Assembly (NCBI GenBank): GCA_028817635.1
Contig: JAPPPH010000207.1
Coordinates: 1 to 5,497 of the forward strand
Reading direction: 5' to 3'
From: Verrucomicrobiales bacterium
GTDB lineage: Bacteria > Verrucomicrobiota > Verrucomicrobiia > Limisphaerales > UBA1096
DNA: 5,497 nucleotides
Part shown: positions 1-5,497 of the stretch, piece by piece
Position numbering within the stretch: position 1 is the stretch's first letter
Layout of the letters: the number at the start of each line of letters is the position of its first letter
Program-made: the position numbers and the translations under genes
The notes under the pieces: model-generated
Told to the model about the DNA's origin: nothing
The model's database searches: none
What the model saw: only the letters and a program-made list of their open reading frames with translations

Positions 1-2
1 CG

Positions 3-1697
3 TCAGATGGGTATACGAGACCGGGTGATCGCCTGGGCACCGTCCGGGCTGATGGCGACTGCATAAATCAGGCCGGTGTGCCCCTCGAGCACGCTCCCGG
101 CCGGGGCTTTGGATTGATACCAAACACGCGCGGAGCCGTCCTCAAATACCGTAATGACTCGGCTCTCATCCGGGGTAAATGCCTCGGATTCCAGCACGGC
201 GTCGAATTCCTCAAGGATGGCGGGCGGCTCTACAGCGAGATCGGCCTCGTCGGGCGGAACGGTGGGGGGTGTATCGGTTGCGGCTTTGGCAAACACGGCC
301 TGAAGAGGCGGCAAATGATCCTCGATGGTTTTGAGGAGTTTGCCGTTTGTGGCATCCCATATGCGGACCTTCAGGTTTTCGGTGATGGTGGCGGCTTGTT
401 TGCCGTCCGGGCTGAAAATGGCGTTCTCGAGAAAATTATTGTGGCCGACGAGCATGGCTGTTTCACGACCATCGGCGAGGTTCCAAATGCGCGCGGTCTT
501 GTCAAAGGAGGTGGTGACGAGCCGGTCGCCGGTGATATCGAACACGAGAGAGTTAATCTCGTCCTCGTGCCCCTTGAGTACCGCGAGGTTTTTTCCGTCC
601 CGGGCATTCCAGATGTGGACGGTCTTGTCACCGGACCCGGTGGCGATGCGTTCGCCGCCCGGGCTGAAGGCGACCGCCTCGATCACGTCGTCGTGTCCCT
701 TGAGGACGTGGAGCAGTTTGCCATTTTTGGAATCCCAAATCCGTGCGATGGCATCCTCCGAGCCGGTGACTAGGATGGAGTCGTCCGGGCTGTAGGCGAC
801 GGAGTAGATGCTTTTGTTGAACCCCTCCAGCACGGTCAGTTGCGGATTGACCTTCTTCAGGAGGTAGCCCCACTCAAAGTTGCGGTATCGTTCCGGAGCG
901 TCCAGCAAAGCTTGTGTGGCGGAGCTGTAGTTTTTCTCCTTCGCGTAGTTGGCGGCCTGGAGTACCTGCGAACGGTAGAGCCGTTCCTCGGCCTCGTTCT
1001 TGGCGGCGACCGCCTCGTTGCGGTTAGCCACGGCCCAGATGGAGAGCAGGGTCATCACGGCGGCGAGTGCGAGGGAACTGGCGCCCATGATGGCGGCGCG
1101 CCGGTTTTTTCGGGCGAGGTCGCGTTGCTTTATTTCATCGAAGCCAACGCCGAGCAGGCCGGATAAAATCTTCATCAACGAGTTGGCCTTGCCGTCCTTG
1201 CCGGGGCGGGCGTCGGCGGCGATCGGCTCGGCGGCGGTGTCGGTCAGGTCGCCGTTTTCGTCGGCGACGAACTTGACCGCCGGCGGAAAGCATTCCTCGA
1301 GGCTAAGCTCCGGTTTCTCGTTGCCGTATGGTTCCCCATCGACGATCAGGCAGACGATGCGGTTTTGCTTCCCGAGTTTCTTGAATGTCTTTATCTCCTC
1401 GTTCACCCACTTGGACTTGGCGGAGTTGGGGGAACAGATCACGATGAGGTGGCTGGAGTTGACGAGTCCATCGCGGATCATCTCGCTCAAGTCGGAGGCG
1501 GTGGGGAGTTCCTCCCGGTCGCGGAAAACAGGGAACAGCCGCTTGGGGACCGGCCCGTAAATCGTCTCGCGGCCGATCACGCCCTTGGGCACGCGATAGC
1601 CCTCGATACTGCGATGCAGCCAGCGTCCCCAGCTTTCGTCACGATGGGAGTAGCTGATGAATGCCTTGTATTTGAAGGCTGACTTGTTGTCTGGCAT
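3..1697 (-). CDS. TIR domain - transmembrane - WD40 repeat protein, C-terminus possibly truncated
   Basis: A 564-residue protein counted from the ATG at 1697. Residues 8-125 form a bacterial TIR domain: box 1 FISYSHRD (13-20), VFRDREEL (57-64), SPNSAKSKWVNEEI (89-102) and a final strand RIVCLIVDGEPY (113-124). Glu72 in DLSEMI sits about where NAD-cleaving TIR domains have their catalytic Glu; that alignment is by eye. A linker with LLGVGFDEIKQRD and a basic stretch (191-200) precedes one transmembrane helix (about 201-224), then a charged helical segment and FEWGYL (274-279). WD40 repeats follow: four clear blades ending ARIWD, VHIWN, ARIWN and VRIWD (about 287-448), a fifth with an acidic Pro-rich insertion, and a sixth that stops after its second strand. 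TIR domains are protein-interaction modules or NAD hydrolases, and WD40 propellers are binding platforms; a signalling or defence role is inference. The frame continues upstream to a TTG at 1733, but the ATG is preferred because it lies just before the TIR domain. No good Shine-Dalgarno precedes either start. The stop is TGA at 3-5. Confidence 0.88.
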   Translation of the reverse strand: MPDNKSAFKYKAFISYSHRDESWGRWLHRSIEGYRVPKGVIGRETIYGPVPKRLFPVFRDREELPTASDLSEMIRDGLVNSSHLIVICSPNSAKSKWVNEEIKTFKKLGKQNRIVCLIVDGEPYGNEKPELSLEECFPPAVKFVADENGDLTDTAAEPIAADARPGKDGKANSLMKILSGLLGVGFDEIKQRDLARKNRRAAIMGASSLALAAVMTLLSIWAVANRNEAVAAKNEAEERLYRSQVLQAANYAKEKNYSSATQALLDAPERYRNFEWGYLLKKVNPQLTVLEGFNKSIYSVAYSPDDSILVTGSEDAIARIWDSKNGKLLHVLKGHDDVIEAVAFSPGGERIATGSGDKTVHIWNARDGKNLAVLKGHEDEINSLVFDITGDRLVTTSFDKTARIWNLADGRETAMLVGHNNFLENAIFSPDGKQAATITENLKVRIWDATNGKLLKTIEDHLPPLQAVFAKAATDTPPTVPPDEADLAVEPPAILEEFDAVLESEAFTPDESRVITVFEDGSARVWYQSKAPAGSVLEGHTGLIYAVAISPDGAQAITRSRIPI

Positions 1698-1842
1698 GCG
1701 GTTGCATGTTACTTGCAGATGGTGTTTATGCAAGGAATGGGAATAAGTCTTGGGGCGTTAATTGCCGGACTCGAAAAAACATCCAACTTGGTGGGTTTTT
1801 TTCGTGCATTCAAATTGGGATATGTTACCAACTGCCCAACCA
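1698..1842. promoter_or_regulatory. Divergent intergenic region between the TIR-WD40 gene and the DUF1302/DUF1329 operon
   Basis: About 145 bases separate the two divergent start codons, so promoters for both directions should lie here or partly inside the coding starts. The stretch is AT-richer than its flanks, with an A run near 1775 and a T run near 1796-1801. I found no convincing -35/-10 pair on either strand. The best minus-strand candidate, TTGGAT and AATTAA with a 17-base spacer, matches only three of six bases in each box. No operator-like palindrome stands out. Both reading frames also extend into the region from TTG codons (1733 on minus, 1762 on plus), so its true non-coding length depends on the starts used. 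Confidence 0.45.
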
Positions 1843-4143
1843 ATGAAACAGTCACTCAAACGCAACCCCGGCCGAACCCTTGGCTTCGGTCGTTATCTTG
1901 CGCCCACATTTTTGGCGGCAACAGCGTCCCTGTCAGCGGTGGAGTTCGAGAACGACACCATTGAGGGGAGTCTGGACACTACGCTGAGTTTCGGTGCGTC
2001 TTTCCGGACAACCGGCGCGTCACTCGACAATATCGGCATCGCCAATGGCGGCAATCGCTACTCCGTCAACGGGGACGACGCGAACCTGAACTACGATACC
2101 GGCCTGTTTTCCGACGTGGCTAAGGGCACGCACGACCTCGAGCTTGGCTTCAAGAACTTGCCGGACCTTGGCCTTTTCTTGCGCGGCACATATTTCATCG
2201 ACTTTGAAAACATCCGTGGCGACAGCCCCTTGAGCGACTCGGCCAAGCGCGAGGTGGGCCGGGACATAGAACTGCTTGACGCCTATCTCTCCTACGACCT
2301 GCCGCTCGCAAGGCCAATCAACATCCGTCTGGGCAACCAGGTGATTAACTGGGGCGAGAGCACGTTCATCCAGAACGGCATCAACGTCATCAACCCGATC
2401 GACGTGACCAAGTTCCGCATCCCGGGATCCGAGTTGCGCGAGGCGCTTCGGCCAGTGCCACTGTTGTCGGCCTCGGCGGAGTTGACTGACACCCTGACGA
2501 TTGAGGGCTTTTACCAGTTCAAGCAGGAGGAACTGGAGATCGATCCTTCAGGGAGCTACTTCAGTCTCAAGGACACAGTGGGCCCGGGGGCAACCCACGC
2601 GATGATTGGCTTTGGCAGCTTCGGCCAGCCAAACATGGAGAGTTGGGTGGATAATCCGCTCTACGGTTTGCTTGAAGGAGAGGCGGCCAAGGTGCCGACC
2701 ATCTCCAACCCGGGTTTCAACCCGGCACTGCCGCCCAGTGCGGCTAACGCACCGTTTTTGCCCTCGAACGCAGCTGGCATCCCCAAGGGTAGCAGCCGCA
2801 GGGCCAGTGATGACGGCCAGTTCGGATTTGCACTTCGTTATTTTGCCGAAGAGCTGAACGAGACCGAGTTCGGTTTTTACTTCATCAACTACCACAGCAG
2901 GCTGCCTTACTTTGGCGCGACCACCGGCCGTAACATTCTGGCCGAACTGCAGCCGGTTATTTCACAGGTAAAAGCCGGGCTTGGCCAAGTGGACGGGTTG
3001 ATGGCCCAGGTCACGGGAGGCTTGGCTCAGGTCAACGGTGGCTTGGCCGAGGCCGAGGCCGGCTTGGCCCAGTTGAGCGGCGCGATATCCCAGATGGAGG
3101 CTGCGGACCCGAATAACGCTCAATTGGCAGAACTTAAGGCGCAACAAGCTGCTGCGCTTAGCCAACAGCAGGGGCTCTTGGCCAAGCAGGCGGAATTGAA
3201 CGCATCAAAGGCGGCGCTGGACGCGCAGCAATCGACGTTGACCGGCCAATTGACCAGCCTCCAGACATCGCTCCCGCAGCTTTACCCCGGAACCGCCCGG
3301 TATTTTTTGGAATATCCAGAGGATATTCAGCTTTACGGCATCAGCTTTAATACTGAGCTTGGTGCCACTGGCATCTCTGTGCAGGGTGAAGTCTCTTACC
3401 GAAACGATATGCCGCTTCAGATTGACGATGTGGAACTCCTAGTCGCCGGGTTGATGCCGTCCAGGCCATTTTTGGCCGACATTGGCACGATACCGGTGGT
3501 GGACACTAACGGGGATGGTGTACCTGATATGGGTAATCCGGCTTGGAAGGGCGTCAGTATGTCCCAACTTGGCTATCAGGATTTTAACAGCTACGTCAAG
3601 GGGCACAAACGGTTCGATGTCTGGCAACCGCAGTTTACTGTGACCAAGCTCTTTGGCCCGACGGCTGGCGCTTCACAGTGGGTACTGGTGGGTGAGACCG
3701 CCGCAACCATTGTTCCGGATTTGCCGAGTAAAAGTGAACTTCGCTTTGACGGACCGGGTACGGCACTGAGTGGCAACGCGCTGGCTCCGGTGATCCTCTC
3801 CGGGGCGGGCGGGCATGCGCGGGATCGATACGAACCGGCGGATGCCTTTGCGGATGATTTCTCATGGGGCTATCGGCTCGCTGCCAGATTTGATTACACG
3901 GATGTTTTTGGAGGCGTGAATCTTTCGCCGGCAGTTGCTTTTTCCCATGACGTTGATGGCATCACGCCGGGACCAATTGGGAACTTCCTGCAGGATCGCA
4001 AGAGCGTGACTGTCGGCGTGACGGCTACCTACCAGAACTCATGGCAAGGCGCCATCAAGTACACGGAGTACTTTGGCAACGAGCAATACAACCTGATGGC
4101 GGATCGCGACTTCCTGTCAGCGGTAGTCCAATACTCCTTCTAA
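1843..4143 (+). CDS. DUF1302 family outer-membrane beta-barrel protein with coiled-coil insertion
   Basis: A 766-residue protein from the ATG at 1843. Residues 1-32 form a Sec signal peptide: basic n-region KQSLKRNPGR, hydrophobic core YLAPTFLAATA, likely cleavage after SLSA before VEFEND. The mature part alternates polar and non-polar residues like beta strands and carries DUF1302 (PF06980) hallmarks, recognised from memory: INWGESTFIQNG and NVINPIDVTKFRIPG followed by LREALRPVP (within 163-206), INYHSRLP near 349-355, and ARYFLEYPEDIQLYGISF near 485-502. It ends VVQYSF, a C-terminal Phe typical of BAM-inserted barrels. Between YHSRLP and YFLEYPED lies an insertion (about 365-476) of heptads and helix, and a DxNxDGxxD loop occurs at 554-562. 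The family's substrate is unproven; transport or display of hydrophobic molecules is suspected. The reading frame also allows starts at TTG 1762 and ATG 1822. ATG 1843 is chosen because it gives a normal-length signal peptide, but ATG 1822 is possible. No start has a clear Shine-Dalgarno. First gene of an operon with the DUF1329 gene. Confidence 0.9.
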   Translation: MKQSLKRNPGRTLGFGRYLAPTFLAATASLSAVEFENDTIEGSLDTTLSFGASFRTTGASLDNIGIANGGNRYSVNGDDANLNYDTGLFSDVAKGTHDLELGFKNLPDLGLFLRGTYFIDFENIRGDSPLSDSAKREVGRDIELLDAYLSYDLPLARPINIRLGNQVINWGESTFIQNGINVINPIDVTKFRIPGSELREALRPVPLLSASAELTDTLTIEGFYQFKQEELEIDPSGSYFSLKDTVGPGATHAMIGFGSFGQPNMESWVDNPLYGLLEGEAAKVPTISNPGFNPALPPSAANAPFLPSNAAGIPKGSSRRASDDGQFGFALRYFAEELNETEFGFYFINYHSRLPYFGATTGRNILAELQPVISQVKAGLGQVDGLMAQVTGGLAQVNGGLAEAEAGLAQLSGAISQMEAADPNNAQLAELKAQQAAALSQQQGLLAKQAELNASKAALDAQQSTLTGQLTSLQTSLPQLYPGTARYFLEYPEDIQLYGISFNTELGATGISVQGEVSYRNDMPLQIDDVELLVAGLMPSRPFLADIGTIPVVDTNGDGVPDMGNPAWKGVSMSQLGYQDFNSYVKGHKRFDVWQPQFTVTKLFGPTAGASQWVLVGETAATIVPDLPSKSELRFDGPGTALSGNALAPVILSGAGGHARDRYEPADAFADDFSWGYRLAARFDYTDVFGGVNLSPAVAFSHDVDGITPGPIGNFLQDRKSVTVGVTATYQNSWQGAIKYTEYFGNEQYNLMADRDFLSAVVQYSF
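2977..3081 (+). repeat. Diverged 21-bp tandem repeat encoding coiled-coil heptads
   Basis: Five in-frame 21-base units lie inside the DUF1302 gene and encode GLGQVDG, LMAQVTG, GLAQVNG, GLAEAEA and GLAQLSG. A weaker sixth (AISQMEA) runs to 3102 and a degenerate unit precedes them. The shared core at DNA level resembles GGCTTGGCCCAGGTC. Hydrophobic residues fall exactly every seven positions (Ile/Leu/Met at one, Val/Ala/Leu/Met three later), with Gln or Glu in front of the second. The units differ at both nucleotide and protein level, so this is an old expansion kept under selection for the heptad pattern, not a recent slippage product. Confidence 0.8.
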
Positions 4144-4161
4144 CCCGGGATTGAATTTAAA

Positions 4162-5497
4162 ATGAAACAATACACAGTGCATTCATTAGTGACTTCGGCC
4201 TTGTTTGCGGCCGGTTTGGCCACCGTCAACGCGGAGATCACCGAGGAGGAGGCGGCGCGATTGGGCAAGGATTTGACACCCCTCGGTGGTGAGATGGCCG
4301 GCAACGCTGATGGCACCATCCCCAAGTACGAGGGCGGTATCACCAAGCCGTTGCCGGGGTTCAAGCCGGGTGATCATCACCCCGACCCGTTCGCGGAAGA
4401 CGAGGTGCTATTCACCATTACTGCTGCCAATGCGGACCAGTACGCCGCCAAGCTGACTGATGGACACAAGGCGTTACTTGCTCAGTATCCGGACACCTAC
4501 AAAATGCCGGTTTACCCGACTCGGCGCAGTGCAGCTGTTCCGAAGTTCCGTGAGGATGCGGTCAGAAATTCGTCCTTCGATGTCAAACTGGTCAATGATG
4601 GGAACGGTGTGAACATGATGACGGGTGGAATCCCGTTTCCGATTCCCAAAAACGGTCTAGAGGTGATCTGGAATCATCTTTTTCGGTATCGTGGCGTGAC
4701 AGGATTGCGGAAGGTTGGTCAGGTCGCCCCCACACGGTCCGGCAAATACACCGTTGTTCAGCTTGAGGAAAACTGGTTGTGGAAATTTCAGTATACAGGT
4801 GAACAAGTGACGAAGGACAATAATGTCTTCGTCTATTTCGAACAGAGAATCACCTCTCCGGCGCGTCTTGCTGGAACCATCCTTATGGTTCATGAAACGG
4901 TCGACCAAGTTGTTCAGCCTCGCAAGGCATGGGTGTACAACACCGGTCAAAGGCGTGTTCGCCGGGCACCCAACGTGGCCTATGACAATCCCGGGACGGC
5001 GGCGGACGGCTTGCGCACCGCGGATCAGCTGGATTTGTTTAACGGGTCACCTGATCGGTACGAATGGAAGCTGTTGGGAAAGAAGGAAATGTACGTTCCA
5101 TACAATTCCTACAAGTTGCATAGCGACAAACTAAAGATATCGGACATAATTAAGCCGCTGCATATCAACCAAGAGCACACCCGCTACGAGCTACATCGAG
5201 TCTGGGTTGTGGACGCCACGCTGAAACCAGGCAAAAGGCACATATACAAGAAGCGCCGTTTTTACGTTGACGAGGACAGTTGGAGCGCTCTGGTTGTGGA
5301 TCAGTATGACAATCAGGATAGGATGTGGCGAGTCTCCGAGGCGCACTGTATTAACTATTATGATTTGCCGGCTATTAGTTCCACGTTGGATGTCCACACC
5401 GATATTTTGTCAGGCCGGTATTTGGCTCATGGTCTGGACAACGAAAACGAGATGTACGATTTCGAATATCAAACGATGTCCAGCGACTACACCCCGG
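4162..5497 (+). CDS. DUF1329 family secreted protein, 3' end cut by the window edge
   Basis: An open frame of 445 codons from the ATG at 4162, with no stop before the window ends. Residues 1-24 are a Sec signal peptide (KQYTVHS, then the hydrophobic core LVTSALFAAGLA, cleavage after VNA before EITEEE). There is no lipobox Cys at the cleavage site, so it is probably a soluble periplasmic or outer-membrane-associated protein. DUF1329 (PF07044) hallmarks run throughout: ARLGKDLTPLGGEMAGNADG (32-51), GQRRVRRAPNVAYDNPG (262-278), LFNGSPDRYEWKLLGKKEMY (292-311), YELHRVWVVDATLKPGKRH (342-360), RFYVDEDSW (366-374) and EAHCINYYDLP (393-403). Family members are about 450-460 residues, so probably only some 5-20 residues are missing. 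It starts 18 bases after the DUF1302 stop, on the same strand, with no terminator between, so co-transcription is very likely. No proper Shine-Dalgarno is seen; a GGGA lies about 11 bases upstream. Function is unproven; a carrier role for hydrophobic ligands together with the DUF1302 barrel is inference from the conserved pairing. Confidence 0.92.
   Translation, partial: MKQYTVHSLVTSALFAAGLATVNAEITEEEAARLGKDLTPLGGEMAGNADGTIPKYEGGITKPLPGFKPGDHHPDPFAEDEVLFTITAANADQYAAKLTDGHKALLAQYPDTYKMPVYPTRRSAAVPKFREDAVRNSSFDVKLVNDGNGVNMMTGGIPFPIPKNGLEVIWNHLFRYRGVTGLRKVGQVAPTRSGKYTVVQLEENWLWKFQYTGEQVTKDNNVFVYFEQRITSPARLAGTILMVHETVDQVVQPRKAWVYNTGQRRVRRAPNVAYDNPGTAADGLRTADQLDLFNGSPDRYEWKLLGKKEMYVPYNSYKLHSDKLKISDIIKPLHINQEHTRYELHRVWVVDATLKPGKRHIYKKRRFYVDEDSWSALVVDQYDNQDRMWRVSEAHCINYYDLPAISSTLDVHTDILSGRYLAHGLDNENEMYDFEYQTMSSDYTP

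Noticed and set aside
78..773. A 231-codon open frame on the plus strand opposite the WD40 region, with a repeating GIP/DG pattern.
   Set aside because: It is the antisense shadow of the WD40 repeats: its internal repetition mirrors theirs, and it has no recognisable domain, while the minus-strand frame is a clear protein family.
840..1682. Several plus-strand open frames opposite the TIR and transmembrane part.
   Set aside because: They overlap each other and the well-supported minus-strand gene, and their translations show no domain, signal or coherent composition.
2548..2895. A 115-codon minus-strand open frame inside the DUF1302 gene.
   Set aside because: Fully contained antisense to a strongly supported gene, with no recognisable motif.
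3310..3328. Perfect inverted repeat with 8-base arms (GAATATCC and GGATATTC) and a 3-base loop.
   Set aside because: It lies inside the conserved FLEYPEDI coding segment of the DUF1302 gene and has no T run, so it is best explained by codon content, not by a terminator or operator.
4144..4161. Possible terminator or separate promoter between the DUF1302 and DUF1329 genes.
   Set aside because: Only 18 bases are available, with no hairpin followed by a T run; the genes are best read as one operon.
4657..4950. Minus-strand open frame of 97 codons within the DUF1329 gene, and a plus-strand frame at 4823-5134.
   Set aside because: Both lie inside the DUF1329 coding frame, which carries family motifs on either side and through these positions.

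Overview
The window holds three protein genes and one short divergent intergenic region. On the minus strand (3-1697) is a membrane-anchored protein with an N-terminal TIR domain, one transmembrane helix and a C-terminal WD40-repeat region. On the plus strand, reading away from it, is a two-gene operon: a signal-peptide-bearing outer-membrane beta-barrel protein of the DUF1302 family (1843-4143), then, 18 bases later, a secreted DUF1329-family protein (4162 to the window edge, lacking only its last residues). No RNA genes, insertion sequences, CRISPR arrays or clear terminators are visible.

The organism is a Gram-negative-type (diderm) bacterium. This follows from the BAM-type C-terminus of the barrel protein (ending in Tyr-Ser-Phe) and its Sec signal peptide. 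Neither plus-strand gene has a good Shine-Dalgarno sequence. The TIR protein carries a linker and a 'FEWGYL'-type pre-WD40 motif of a kind I associate with Planctomycetes and Verrucomicrobia. A PVC-group bacterium, perhaps a verrucomicrobium, is my tentative guess. DUF1302/DUF1329 pairs are best known from Proteobacteria, so this stays uncertain.

The DUF1302/DUF1329 pair is a recurrent gene partnership of unproven function. It is often found near RND/MMPL-type exporters and is suspected of handling hydrophobic molecules between inner and outer membrane. The barrel here has an uncommon feature: an insertion of about 110 residues with seven near-perfect heptads followed by a second helix, predicted to form a long coiled-coil hairpin projecting from the barrel.

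The TIR-TM-WD40 protein looks like a signalling or conflict (defence-type) protein. Charge distribution suggests the TIR domain is cytoplasmic and the WD40 region lies across the membrane. Its reading frame stops in the middle of a WD40 blade, so it may be truncated or frameshifted. Nothing in the sequence shows that it works together with the operon; they share only the intergenic region of about 145 bases.
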